NCBI GenBank assembly: GCA_035279865.1
Contig: DATEGY010000178.1
Location: 1 to 16,080 of the forward strand
Direction: 5' to 3'
DNA from: 40CM-2-70-7 sp035279865
GTDB lineage: Bacteria > Gemmatimonadota > Gemmatimonadetes > Gemmatimonadales > GWC2-71-9
DNA: 16,080 bases
The translations under genes were made by a program, and so were the position numbers. Position 1 is the first letter of the stretch. Each line of letters starts with the position of its first letter. Below, piece after piece: positions 1 through 8,327 of the stretch. The notes beneath the pieces were generated by a model, which saw only the letters and a list, made by a program, of their open reading frames with translations, had not been told where the DNA came from and searched no databases.

Positions 1-588
1 CACGCAGGGTACCTGCTGGTCGCCGTCGTCTCGGGCGGCTCGGGGTCGGCGGCGTTCATTTTCTATCTCGTGGCTTACGGGATCACGACCATCGCCGCCT
101 TTGCGCTGCTCGCCGCCAAGGGCAAGGGGGGCGAGTCAGACGTCCGGATCGACGACCTGTCGGGACTCTCGAGCAGTCGCCCCTGGCTGGCGTTCGCGTT
201 GACGGTCTCGATGCTTTCCCTGCTGGGCTTCCCGGGGACCGCGGGCTTCATGGGCAAGTGGTATATCCTGGTCGGGGCCGTGGCGAACGGGCACACCACA
301 CTCGCGATCATCCTGGTGCTCACCAGCGTCGCCTCCGCCGGCTACTATCTGCCGGTCGTCATGGCGATGTACATGAAGCCGGCCACGCATGCGGAAGCGC
401 ACAGCGGGATGGTCTTCGACCGCATCGGCCGGGTGACGCTCGCCGTGGCGGTGGTGGCGATGCTCTGGTTCGGGGTGGCCCCGGGCCGGCTCTTCGATCT
501 CTCCCGCACGTCAGGGGCCAGCCTGAAGGCGGCACCGGCCATGGCGGACGGTCCGGCTCCCGCCTCCGGGACGACTTCGGCACGCTGA
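1..588 (+). CDS. nuoN: NADH-quinone oxidoreductase subunit N, C-terminal part (5' truncated)
   Basis: This is the last 195 codons of a membrane subunit of respiratory complex I, open from the window edge to the TGA at 586-588. The visible protein begins HAGYLLVAVV, the 'HAGYLL' signature of the NuoN branch of the antiporter-like proton-pumping subunits (NuoM usually has H-M-G at this point). Hydrophobic helices follow, including residues about 20-38 (FIFYLVAYGITTIAAFALL), about 60-78 and about 95-118 (VLTSVASAGYYLPVVMAMYM, typical of the NuoN C-terminal region). The last ~35 residues are a soluble Ala/Pro-rich tail. NuoN works in the cytoplasmic membrane, translocating protons as NADH reduces quinone. 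The rest of the nuo operon probably lies upstream, outside the window. The family call is confident; NuoN rather than NuoL/NuoM rests on the HAGYLL motif. Confidence 0.88.
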   Translation, partial: HAGYLLVAVVSGGSGSAAFIFYLVAYGITTIAAFALLAAKGKGGESDVRIDDLSGLSSSRPWLAFALTVSMLSLLGFPGTAGFMGKWYILVGAVANGHTTLAIILVLTSVASAGYYLPVVMAMYMKPATHAEAHSGMVFDRIGRVTLAVAVVAMLWFGVAPGRLFDLSRTSGASLKAAPAMADGPAPASGTTSAR

Positions 589-610
589 CCCTCACCGGGA
601 TCCCCCGGTC

Positions 611-1990
611 ATGCGCATCGCTCAGACCATTTTCCGGCAGTACGACATCCGCGGCATTGTCGGCGAGCAGCTCACCCCCGAGGTCGCCCGCGCGGTCGGA
701 CAGGCGTTCGCTACGTTGGCCCGGGCCCGGCTGGGCCGCGCGGCCGTCCTCGCCGTGGGCCGCGACAATCGTCCCTCAGGCCCCGAGCTGGCGCGCCACG
801 TACGTGCCGGTATCGTGGCTGCCGGCGGGCGCGCCATCGACGTCCACGAGTGTCCGACGCCGGCCCTCTACTTCGCTACGCACACCCTGGCGGTGGATGG
901 CGGCCTGCAGGTCACCGGATCGCACAATCCTCCTGAATTCAACGGATTCAAGATGGTGGTGGCCGGCGAGGCGGTGGCGGGGGACCGCATCCAGGACCTC
1001 TACCGGATGATCTCCGGGGATACCCTGGACCAGTTGGCGGGAGGGACCGAGGCCACGCATCAGGGTCTCCTCGACGCCTACCGGGACGCCATCGTCACCC
1101 GCAATGCGCCGCTCGCCCGGCCCCTCAAGGTCGTGGTGGACTGCGGGAACGGCGTCACCAGCCTCATCGCCATCGAGACCCTGCGCCAGCTCGGCGCGAC
1201 GGTGGTGCCGCTCTTCGCGGAATCCGACGGGCGCTTTCCCAATCACCATCCCGATCCGACGGTGGTGGAGAATCTGCATGACCTTCAGCAGGCGGTCGTG
1301 CGGGAGCGGGCGGAGCTGGGGATCGCGTTCGACGGGGACGGGGACCGCATCGGCGCCGTGGACGAAGCCGGGACGCCGATCTTCGGCGATCAGCTCCTGG
1401 TGCTGTTCGGTCGCGACCTCGCCAAGCGCACCCCGGGCAGGCACCCGGTGATCTTCGACGTGAAATGTTCCGAGGTGCTCCCGCAAATGCTCGTGAAAGC
1501 GGGGCTCGAGCCGGTGATGTGGAAGACCGGCCACTCGCTGATCAAGCAGAAGATGAAGGACCTGCATGCGCCCCTGGCCGGAGAGATGAGCGGGCACATG
1601 TTCTTCGGAGGTGACTGGTTCGGATTCGACGACGCCCTGTTCGGCGCCGCGCGACTCCTCCACTATGTCGCCCGGGAGGGCGGTCCGTTGTCCCGTCTCC
1701 TCGCGGATCTCCCCCGGACCGTGAACACGCCGGAGCTTCGCGTCGATTGCCCGGACGAACGCAAGTTCGGGGTCGTGGAGCGGGCCGCGAAGCATTTCAG
1801 CGCCAAGTACCCGGTCTCCACCCTCGACGGCGTGCGGATGACGTTCCCCACCGGCTGGGGACTGATCCGCGCCTCCAACACGCAACCCGTCCTGGTCCTG
1901 CGGTTCGAAGCGACGTCGGCCGCCGATCTCGCGCGCTACCGCGCCGAAGTGGAGGGGTGGCTGGCGCAAAATACGGGAGGTTCGGGGTGA
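611..1990 (+). CDS. Phosphomannomutase/phosphoglucomutase (AlgC/ManB type)
   Basis: A 459-residue alpha-D-phosphohexomutase, full length for the family, which interconverts hexose 1- and 6-phosphates (mannose and/or glucose) for cell-envelope sugar synthesis in the cytoplasm. All four signature loops are present: the phosphoserine loop TGSHNP with Ser104, the metal-binding loop DGDGDR (Asp241, Asp243, Asp245), the sugar-selecting loop GEMSGH (Glu325, Ser327, His329), and the phosphate-binding loop RASNT (Arg420 to Thr424). The GEMSGH loop is the form found in dual-specificity PMM/PGM enzymes, as opposed to GlmM or PGM-only enzymes, so the exact substrate is an inference. ATG at 611 lies 22 bases after nuoN and immediately precedes the conserved MRIAQTIFRQYDIRG start. 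The Shine-Dalgarno is weak. The gene overlaps the next one by 4 bases, so the two are probably co-translated. Confidence 0.93.
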   Translation: MRIAQTIFRQYDIRGIVGEQLTPEVARAVGQAFATLARARLGRAAVLAVGRDNRPSGPELARHVRAGIVAAGGRAIDVHECPTPALYFATHTLAVDGGLQVTGSHNPPEFNGFKMVVAGEAVAGDRIQDLYRMISGDTLDQLAGGTEATHQGLLDAYRDAIVTRNAPLARPLKVVVDCGNGVTSLIAIETLRQLGATVVPLFAESDGRFPNHHPDPTVVENLHDLQQAVVRERAELGIAFDGDGDRIGAVDEAGTPIFGDQLLVLFGRDLAKRTPGRHPVIFDVKCSEVLPQMLVKAGLEPVMWKTGHSLIKQKMKDLHAPLAGEMSGHMFFGGDWFGFDDALFGAARLLHYVAREGGPLSRLLADLPRTVNTPELRVDCPDERKFGVVERAAKHFSAKYPVSTLDGVRMTFPTGWGLIRASNTQPVLVLRFEATSAADLARYRAEVEGWLAQNTGGSG

Positions 1991-4410
1991 CCCGGCGGCG
2001 CTGGGCGCTGCTGAGCGCCGCGGCCCTTCTGGTCGTGGTGCTCGTCGGGGGCCGCTGGTCCGCGATGCAGACCGCCGAGCGCGCGTGGGCCGCTACGATT
2101 CCGCACGGGGCCGGGTATCTCCGGATGCTCGGGTGGGCCCGGACCGTCCAGGGCATCGTCGCGCTCGTCGCACTCCTGTGGGGCGTGGGCCACTGGTACG
2201 GCGTCTACCGCGCCATCGGCTCGGTCCAGATGCCCCGGCGGCTGGGGGACATCGAGATCGTGGAGGCGGTCCCGCACCGGCTCCTGATCGCGGTGACGCT
2301 CATCGGTGGCCTGGCCTACGGCGGCATCCTCGCCTGGGCGATCGGTGACGTCTGGAGGCCGCTCCTCCTCGCCACCGCTCCTCCACATTTCGGCGTGGCC
2401 GACTCCGTGCTGCACCGGGATCTCGGCTACTACGTCGGCGAGTTTCCCTGGGCGCGCGCCAAGCAGGGCATGCTGCTCCTCGCCTCGTTGAGCGCCGCAT
2501 TCCTGATCGCGATTCTCTACGCGGCCATCGGGTCGATTCGCTTCCACGGCGGGCGGCTGACGTCCAGTCCGCACGCACGGACTCACCTCGGGCTCACGCT
2601 CGCCGCGCTGGCACTCGCGTTCGTGTGGGGGGCGCTCCTGGATCCCGCGGAAACGGTCACCGGGCTGGTCGGGCCGGTCACGCACCAGGCCATCACCATC
2701 CGCGGCCCCGGTGCAGATGCCGTCACGATCGCCGCGCTGATCACGGCGGCGATCAGCGCCGTGTGGGGGTGGTGGGACCGCTCCGGCATCCTGGGCACGG
2801 CCTGGCTGGCACTGTTGATCACCATGCTCGCCGCCTATGTCATCCTGCCGCCCGCCACGCGCCAGTTGGGGCCGCTGTCGCATGAAGACAGCCTCCTCCT
2901 CGATGAGAAGGTGGCGCTGGACGGTGTGGCGTTCGGGGCGACCCCCGAGCCCTGGACCCTGGCCGTTCCCTCGCCGGCGGCGGCCGTCGCTTCGATTCCG
3001 GTCTGGGACAAGGTCCGGATCCGGATGCGTGCCCAACGCGACAGCGCGGTGGGGCAGGGCCTGACGGTCTACAACATGGCGTTTGACCCCGGGGGATACT
3101 GGCTGCTCGGGCTCGCGCCCGACGGCACCGGACTCCTGCGCGTCTCGCCGCAGCCGACTTGGAACGCCGTCCATGAGGGCGTCTGGGCCCATGCGCCGGG
3201 CCCCCTGAATGCCCGCGAGTCGGACTCGACATTGATCTTCGCCCGTGCCCCCGGAGCGCCGGCCACCACGTGGTTCGGAGGCGGATTCCTGGACTACGCG
3301 GTCGTGGACTCGGGCGCGGCCGGTATTCCGCTCACCGGCACGTGGCGGCGGCTGGCGTTGGCGTGGACCCTGCAGGCACCCGAGCTCGCGCGGCGTGCGG
3401 TAGCGGGGCGGACGCTCCTGTGGCGGCGGGACGCCGTCGAGCGGTTCGAAGCGCTCGCGCCCTTCGCACGGTTCGAGATGGCAGTGCCCGTCCTCGCCCG
3501 GGACTCACTGTGGTGGGTGTCGTGGGGTTCCGTCGAGGCGGATGCGTTCCCGCTGGTCGATACCGAAGTGGTGGACGGCCGGACCGTGCGGTATCGCCAG
3601 CCCGGTCTGGTCGGCGCACTGAACGCCGTCACGGGCTCCACCTACCTCTGGCTCGCTCCGCAGACCGACTCGCTGACCGCGGCGTGGGCGCGGATCGCGT
3701 CACCCCTCGTCGCGCCGGCGGACTCGATCCCAGCCGCCCTGCGGAGCATGCTGCCGTATCCGGCCGAGGCCTTCGGCATTCAATCGCGCATCGTCGCCGC
3801 CACTATTCCGCTTCCCGATTCCACGTACCGGTGGCTTCCCCTGGCGCCCGAGCCCTTCACCCTGGTGGCTCGGGGACCGGTCGACAGTGCGCCGGCCACC
3901 TGGTACGCACAGGCCTACATCGACTCCACGAGGCGCAGCACGTTCGGCGGCATCCTCGCGGGGACCATGACCAGAGCGGGACCACGACTCTTTTTCTGGA
4001 CTCCCAAGCCGATCCCGATCCCCGTCGGGTTGTTCGGGGATCGCGAGCGCCGCTCCGGGACCCAGCGGGTCTGGCCCACCGAGGCCGGCGTCCTGACCGT
4101 GCAGGCGCGGTTTCTCGAACCCGAGGGCGGGTCGCCGCTGGCCCGGCTGGACAGCGTTTACGTCTCACTGGGTGCGGACGTGGCGTCGGACGCATCCGCG
4201 CCGGCCGCGCTGAAGACCTTGTTGCGGGGGCCGGAGCTCGCCAACGGCAGCCCCGCAGCCAGCCTGCGCCGCGTGCGGCTGCTGTTCGCCCGGATGGACT
4301 CCGCCCTGGCCGCCGGCCAGCTGTCGCGGTTCGGGGCGCTCTACGACAGCCTGCGGGCCTTGCTCCGCGCCACTTCGCGAGGCGTTGCCCCCTCCAGCGT
4401 GCTCCACTAG
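1987..4410 (+). CDS. UPF0182 (COG1615) family integral membrane protein
   Basis: An 807-residue protein of unknown function. Seven hydrophobic segments occupy the N-terminal part (about residues 7-22, 52-70, 98-117, 160-181, 200-217, 245-263, 268-288), followed by a ~500-residue soluble domain. I assign it to UPF0182 by several family-like blocks: FGVADSVLHRDLGYYVGEFP (family pattern FGxxDPxFxxDxxFYxFxLP), RLTSSPHARTHLGLTLAAL, GIPLTGTWRRLALAW, VERFEALAPF and SMLPYPAEAFGIQ. It is shorter than many members (often 900 or more) and divergent: the usual YTHGYG motif appears as VWAHAPG. The open frame extends upstream into the mutase gene, but GTG at 1987 is preferred. It has GGGAGG at 1975-1980 with 6-base spacing, overlaps the mutase stop as GTGA, and gives a basic VTRRR start before the first helix. 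It probably sits in the cytoplasmic membrane with an exported domain. Confidence 0.82.
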   Translation: MTRRRWALLSAAALLVVVLVGGRWSAMQTAERAWAATIPHGAGYLRMLGWARTVQGIVALVALLWGVGHWYGVYRAIGSVQMPRRLGDIEIVEAVPHRLLIAVTLIGGLAYGGILAWAIGDVWRPLLLATAPPHFGVADSVLHRDLGYYVGEFPWARAKQGMLLLASLSAAFLIAILYAAIGSIRFHGGRLTSSPHARTHLGLTLAALALAFVWGALLDPAETVTGLVGPVTHQAITIRGPGADAVTIAALITAAISAVWGWWDRSGILGTAWLALLITMLAAYVILPPATRQLGPLSHEDSLLLDEKVALDGVAFGATPEPWTLAVPSPAAAVASIPVWDKVRIRMRAQRDSAVGQGLTVYNMAFDPGGYWLLGLAPDGTGLLRVSPQPTWNAVHEGVWAHAPGPLNARESDSTLIFARAPGAPATTWFGGGFLDYAVVDSGAAGIPLTGTWRRLALAWTLQAPELARRAVAGRTLLWRRDAVERFEALAPFARFEMAVPVLARDSLWWVSWGSVEADAFPLVDTEVVDGRTVRYRQPGLVGALNAVTGSTYLWLAPQTDSLTAAWARIASPLVAPADSIPAALRSMLPYPAEAFGIQSRIVAATIPLPDSTYRWLPLAPEPFTLVARGPVDSAPATWYAQAYIDSTRRSTFGGILAGTMTRAGPRLFFWTPKPIPIPVGLFGDRERRSGTQRVWPTEAGVLTVQARFLEPEGGSPLARLDSVYVSLGADVASDASAPAALKTLLRGPELANGSPAASLRRVRLLFARMDSALAAGQLSRFGALYDSLRALLRATSRGVAPSSVLH

Positions 4411-4421
4411 GTTGCGCCGCC

Positions 4422-5378
4422 GTGACCCCCGGGACGATCGTCGTGGCATTGGGCGGGAACGCCGTCGCCCCGCAAGGCGAGCGGCCGACCATCGCCAATC
4501 AGTTCAGGCACACCCGTCAGAGCCTGGCGCCCATCGTGGAGCTGGCCCGGGCCGGGTGGGGCATCGCGTTGGTGCACGGCAACGGGCCGCAGGTGGGAGA
4601 CGAGCTCGCCCGCAACGAGCTCGCCGCCGATCGGCTGGAGCCCTTGCCGCTCGGCGTGCTGGTCGCGGCGACCGCGGGCTGGATGGGATACATGATCCAG
4701 CAGTCCCTCCAGAATGCCCTCCAGCGCGCCGGTGTGGAACGGCAAGTGGTCACCGTGGTGACGCAGACCCTGTGCGACGCCGCCGACCCGGATTTGCGCC
4801 GGCCCACCAAACCCATCGGTCACGCACTCGATGAGACGACGCGACAGCGGCTCGAAGCGCGCGGACAGACGGTGCGGGAGGACCGGCCCGGACGGTGGCG
4901 GCGTCTCGTGCCGAGTCCCAAACCGGTGCGCGTGGTGGAACGGAAGATGATCGCCGACCTCGTGGGCCGGGGTCACATTGTGGTGGCCTGCGGCGGCGGG
5001 GGCCCCCCGGTGTACGACGATGCGGAGCTCGGAATCGAAGGACTCGACGCCGTAGTGGACAAGGATCGGGTGGCGGCGGTGCTGAGTCGCGAACTCAAGG
5101 CGAAAGCGCTGCTCATCCTGACCGATGTCGACGCCGTGTACACGCATTTCGGCACCGCCCATCAGGAGCGCATCGGGAGACTGTCACTGCGCGACGCCGA
5201 ACGCCTGCTGGCGAGTGACGAGCTGGGATCGGGCAGTATGCGTCCCAAAGTCGAGGCGGCGGCGGAGTTCGTCAGGAGCGCGGGGAAGGGTGCGCGCGCG
5301 GTGATCGCGGAGCTGTCGAAGGGGCTGGAGGCGTTGGCGGGTGCCGCTGGAACGACCATCACGAAGGAGAACGGGTGA
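4422..5378 (+). CDS. arcC: Carbamate kinase
   Basis: A 318-residue amino-acid-kinase-fold enzyme that reversibly transfers phosphate between carbamoyl phosphate and ADP, giving ATP plus carbamate (which decays to ammonia and CO2), in the cytoplasm. Family motifs occur in order: VVALGGNA (residues 7-14), LVHGNGPQVG (50-59), PTKPIGH (128-134), RRLVPSPKP (160-168), VVACGGGGPPV (187-197), LDAVVDKD (208-215), LTDVDAVY (233-240) and GSGSMRPKV (269-277). The usual active-site lysines (Lys130, Lys214, Lys276) are present. The open frame extends far upstream inside the previous gene. GTG at 4422 places the start at the conserved first strand, 11 bases after that gene ends. The Shine-Dalgarno is poor. 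The usual partners, arginine deiminase and ornithine carbamoyltransferase, are absent from the window. The gene overlaps sucC by 4 bases. Confidence 0.93.
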   Translation: MTPGTIVVALGGNAVAPQGERPTIANQFRHTRQSLAPIVELARAGWGIALVHGNGPQVGDELARNELAADRLEPLPLGVLVAATAGWMGYMIQQSLQNALQRAGVERQVVTVVTQTLCDAADPDLRRPTKPIGHALDETTRQRLEARGQTVREDRPGRWRRLVPSPKPVRVVERKMIADLVGRGHIVVACGGGGPPVYDDAELGIEGLDAVVDKDRVAAVLSRELKAKALLILTDVDAVYTHFGTAHQERIGRLSLRDAERLLASDELGSGSMRPKVEAAAEFVRSAGKGARAVIAELSKGLEALAGAAGTTITKENG

Positions 5379-6517
5379 ATCTGCACGAATATCAGGCACG
5401 GGAGATCCTGAAAGGAGCCGGGATCCCGATGCCCGAAGGCGCAGTGGCGTCGACTCCGGCCGAGGTGAAGGCCATCGCGCAACAGCTGGGTGGCACCGTC
5501 GTGGTGAAGGCGCAGGTGCACGCCGGCGGGCGGGGTAAGGCCGGCGGCGTCAAGCTGGCCAAGACGCCGTCCGAAGCGGAGCAGGTCGCCTCCAAGATTC
5601 TCGGGATGCAGATCAAGGGGCTCACCGTCGAGAAGGTCCTCGTGGTGCCCGCCGCGGAGATCGCGTCCGAGAGCTACGTCGGGTTCATCGTGGACCGCGC
5701 CACCCAGCGCCCGGTGCTGATGGTCTCGGCCGCGGGCGGTGTCGACATCGAAGAGGTCGCCGCCAAGACGCCCGAAAAGATTCACCGCCTGGCGGTGGAT
5801 CCCCGCTACGGACTCCTGCCTCACCAGGCGCAGGGGCTGGCGTTCCATTTGTACAAGGACGTCAAGCAGGTGCGACAGGCCGCGGACCTCATGCGGCGGC
5901 TCTACGACGTGGTGTACGCCGTCGGCGCGTCGCTTGCCGAGATCAATCCGCTGGTGACCACGCCGGAGGGCTCGGTGCAGGCCCTGGACGCCAAGATCGT
6001 GGTCGACGACAACGAGCTCGACCGGCATCCGGACATCGCCGCCCTGCGGGACGCGTCATCGGAAGCGCCCTCGGAGGTCCAGGCGCGCGAGGCCGGCCTC
6101 ACCTTCATCAAGCTCGACGGCTCGGTGGGCTGCTGTGTGAACGGCGCAGGGCTCGCGATGGCGACGATGGACCTCGTGAAATACTACGGCGGGGAGCCCG
6201 CGAATTTCCTGGACATCGGGGGCTCATCCAATCCTCAAAAAGTGGTCAATGCGCTGAAGATCATCACGTCCGATCCGAACGTGAAAGCGATCCTCTTCAA
6301 CATTTTCGGCGGCATCACGCGGTGTGACGACGTCGCCAACGGCATCGTGCAGGCGACCAGCGCGTTCCCGCTGAGGGTGCCGATGGTGATCCGGTTGACC
6401 GGCACCAACGAGAAGGAAGCGATGGCCATCCTCACGAAGGCGGGCTATTCCGCCGGAACGGACATGGACGACGCCGTGAAAGCCGCCGTCGCGCTGGCCT
6501 CGGGGAGGGCAGCGTGA
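5375..6517 (+). CDS. sucC: Succinyl-CoA synthetase (ADP-forming), beta subunit
   Basis: A 380-residue ATP-grasp subunit, slightly shorter than the ~388 usual. With SucD it converts succinyl-CoA plus phosphate and NDP to succinate, CoA and NTP in the citric acid cycle. It starts with the hallmark MNLHEYQAREILKGAGIP. The nucleotide-binding AGGRGKAGGVK lies at residues 50-60. The GCCVNGAGLAMATMDLV segment near residue 250 and GGSSNPQKVV followed by FNIFGGITRCDDVA near residue 310 form the C-terminal CoA-ligase domain that binds the alpha subunit and phosphate. GTG at 5375 has an excellent Shine-Dalgarno, AAGGAGA at 5364-5370, and overlaps the carbamate kinase stop as GTGA. Whether ADP or GDP is preferred cannot be read from the sequence. 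It overlaps sucD by 4 bases, which suits an equimolar complex. Confidence 0.97.
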   Translation: MNLHEYQAREILKGAGIPMPEGAVASTPAEVKAIAQQLGGTVVVKAQVHAGGRGKAGGVKLAKTPSEAEQVASKILGMQIKGLTVEKVLVVPAAEIASESYVGFIVDRATQRPVLMVSAAGGVDIEEVAAKTPEKIHRLAVDPRYGLLPHQAQGLAFHLYKDVKQVRQAADLMRRLYDVVYAVGASLAEINPLVTTPEGSVQALDAKIVVDDNELDRHPDIAALRDASSEAPSEVQAREAGLTFIKLDGSVGCCVNGAGLAMATMDLVKYYGGEPANFLDIGGSSNPQKVVNALKIITSDPNVKAILFNIFGGITRCDDVANGIVQATSAFPLRVPMVIRLTGTNEKEAMAILTKAGYSAGTDMDDAVKAAVALASGRAA

Positions 6518-7383
6518 GCGTCTTCATCAACAAGGACACCCGCCTGCTGGTCCAGGGCATCACGGGACGGGACGGGTCGTTCCACGCGAAGCAGATGATC
6601 GCGTACGGCACCCAGATCGTCGCCGGCGTCACCCCGGGAAAAGGGGGACAGCGCTTCGAGGAGAAGGTCCCGGTCTTCAATACGGTGGCGGAGGCCGCCG
6701 CCGCCACGAAGCCCAATGTCAGCGTGATCTACGTCCCGGCCGCCCTCGCCGCGTCCGCCGTATTCGAAGCGGCGGACGCCGGGATCCCGCTGATCATCTG
6801 TATTACCGAAGGACTCCCGGTCCTCGACATGACCAAGGTCATGCCGTACATCCGCGAACGCGGCATCCGGCTCATCGGCCCGAATTGCCCCGGACTGATT
6901 TCTCCCGGACAGAGCAAGGTGGGCATCATTCCGGGCAATATCTGCACGCCCGGCAAGATCGGGGTGGTCTCGCGGTCGGGTACCCTGACCTACGAGATCA
7001 TCCACCAGCTCACCGGTAACGGCCTGGGTCAGTCCTCCTGCGTGGGTATCGGGGGCGATCCGATCATCGGCACGAATTTTATCGACTGCCTTCAGGCGTT
7101 CGACAAGGATCCCGCCACCGATGCCATCGTCATGATCGGGGAGATCGGCGGGACCGACGAGCAGCAGGCCGCCGAGTTTGTGAGGGCGAAGGTGAAGAAG
7201 CCGGTGATCGGGTTCATCGCGGGTCAGACGGCACCACCGGGACGCCGGATGGGGCACGCCGGTGCCATCATCTCAGGCGCGTCCGGCACGGCCGCGGACA
7301 AGATGAAGGCCCTCGCGGATGCCGGCATTTCGGTCATGAAGCGGCCCGCCGACGTGGTGCCCCTGCTGAAGGAACGGATGTGA
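6514..7383 (+). CDS. sucD: Succinyl-CoA synthetase, alpha subunit
   Basis: A 289-residue alpha subunit, normal for the family, holding the CoA-binding Rossmann domain and the phosphorylated histidine. The N-terminus SVFINKDTRLLVQGITGRDGSFH is typical. Further markers are GGQRFEEKVPVFNTV, the IGPNCPGLISPG loop (near residues 127-138), SRSGTLTYE, GIGGDPIIGTNF and FIAGQTAPPGRRMGHAGAI, in which His248 is the predicted phosphohistidine. GTG at 6514 has GGGAGG at 6503-6508 and overlaps the sucC stop as GTGA. It is in turn overlapped by 4 bases by the EIIA-CBS gene, so that regulator-like protein should be made in step with the synthetase. Confidence 0.97.
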   Translation: MSVFINKDTRLLVQGITGRDGSFHAKQMIAYGTQIVAGVTPGKGGQRFEEKVPVFNTVAEAAAATKPNVSVIYVPAALAASAVFEAADAGIPLIICITEGLPVLDMTKVMPYIRERGIRLIGPNCPGLISPGQSKVGIIPGNICTPGKIGVVSRSGTLTYEIIHQLTGNGLGQSSCVGIGGDPIIGTNFIDCLQAFDKDPATDAIVMIGEIGGTDEQQAAEFVRAKVKKPVIGFIAGQTAPPGRRMGHAGAIISGASGTAADKMKALADAGISVMKRPADVVPLLKERM

Positions 7384-8288
7384 AGCTTCGGGACGTCCTG
7401 GTTCCGGCCCACGTGGCGGTGCCGCTGCAGGCGCGCACCATCCGTGAGGCTACGCACCGCCTGGCCGAGCTGCTCATCCAGGCGGGCGCCGTCGCCGATC
7501 CGGAAAAGCTGCTCGCCGTGATCGACCAGGCCTGGCCCGAAGACATGGTATCGGTAGGGGAGCACGCCTTTCTCCCGCATTTCCGCACGGACGCGGCGGG
7601 TCAGCTCATCGCCGCGCTGGGTGTGGCACCCCGACCGATCGCCTGGGAGAAAGACCCCAACCGCACGGCCCGGGTGGTCATCCTGGTGATCGCGCCTCCC
7701 AAGGAGGCAGCCTCCTATCTCCAGCTGGTAGGGGCCCTCGCGCGCGCGCTCTCCGATCACGACACCGTGGACGGTCTCCTGGGGGCGAGGACGCCGGCGG
7801 ATGTGATGGCCGTAGCCGGGCTCGACGCGGTCGAGCTCACCGGCGATCTCACAGTCCGGGACGTCATGACGGAGCACGTGGTGACGATCGACCCGGAGCG
7901 GACGCTGGGCGAAGCCGCGCACCTGATGCTGGAAAACGACATCCGGGCCCTGCCGGTGGTCAACGAAGGCGGGGCCCTGGTCGGGATCGTCACCCACAAG
8001 GAGCTGCTCAAGTTCCTCATTCCCGACTACGTCCAGCGGGCCAAGACCGGGGCCTTCCGGGCCCCGACGCGCAACCAGATCCTCAAGGGCACGACCGACC
8101 CCAGGCAGATCCTGGTCAGGGAAGCGATGGCGCGGACGGTGCTCTGCGTGTCCCATGATCAGCGGCTCTCGGACGTCGCCAATCTCATGAACAACAAAGA
8201 CGTGGACCGCTTTCCCGTGGTACGGGAAGGCGCGATCGTCGGATTTCTCACGCGCGCCGACCTGATTCGGCGGCTGCTCACCCCATAG
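7380..8288 (+). CDS. PTS EIIA (type 2/nitrogen) domain fused to a tandem CBS domain pair
   Basis: A 302-residue, two-part cytosolic protein. Residues 1-145 resemble the PTS EIIA type-2 domain (PF00359; EIIA-Ntr and EIIA-Fru): KLRDVLVPAHVAVPLQ at the start, then GEHAFLPHFRT, where His67 matches the phosphorylated histidine of the family's PHxR loop, and LVGALARAL near 116-124. Residues about 155-215 (VRDVMTEHVVTIDPERTL to LPVVNEGGALVGIVTHKEL) and 246-302 (VREAMARTVLCVSHDQRLSDVA to FPVVREGAIVGFLTRADLI) are two CBS repeats (PF00571). CBS pairs commonly bind AMP, ADP or ATP. No EIIB/EIIC permease or HPr is nearby, so a regulatory rather than sugar-transport role is inferred. GTG at 7380 has AAGGAA at 7369-7374 and overlaps sucD as GTGA. 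The domain calls are firm; the function is not known. Confidence 0.85.
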   Translation: MKLRDVLVPAHVAVPLQARTIREATHRLAELLIQAGAVADPEKLLAVIDQAWPEDMVSVGEHAFLPHFRTDAAGQLIAALGVAPRPIAWEKDPNRTARVVILVIAPPKEAASYLQLVGALARALSDHDTVDGLLGARTPADVMAVAGLDAVELTGDLTVRDVMTEHVVTIDPERTLGEAAHLMLENDIRALPVVNEGGALVGIVTHKELLKFLIPDYVQRAKTGAFRAPTRNQILKGTTDPRQILVREAMARTVLCVSHDQRLSDVANLMNNKDVDRFPVVREGAIVGFLTRADLIRRLLTP

Positions 8289-8314
8289 TCGTTAGACGGT
8301 TAGCAAAAACACCC

Positions 8315-8327
8315 ATGGAGACTCCAT
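8315..8327 (+). promoter_or_regulatory. Small inverted repeat covering the ndk ribosome binding site
   Basis: The 13-base palindrome ATGGAGACTCCAT lies 4 bases upstream of the ndk GTG start. It can fold into a 5-bp stem with a GAC loop that buries the only Shine-Dalgarno-like sequence (GGAG, 8317-8320). The repeat is visible directly; a regulatory role is a guess, and a stem this short would be weak. Confidence 0.3.

Noticed and set aside
1747..1986. Upstream extension of the UPF0182 frame into the mutase gene
   Set aside because: It is out of frame with the conserved mutase C-terminus. GTG at 1987 has a proper Shine-Dalgarno and gives a sensible membrane-protein start.
3270..4421. Upstream extension of the carbamate kinase frame across the UPF0182 gene
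   Set aside because: The translated extension is low-complexity Arg/Gly/Ala sequence in another frame of a recognised gene. Family homology begins exactly at the GTG at 4422.
8261..8296. Possible promoter ahead of ndk with CATAGT as -10
   Set aside because: The -10 matches 4 of 6, but no acceptable -35 lies 16-18 bases upstream.
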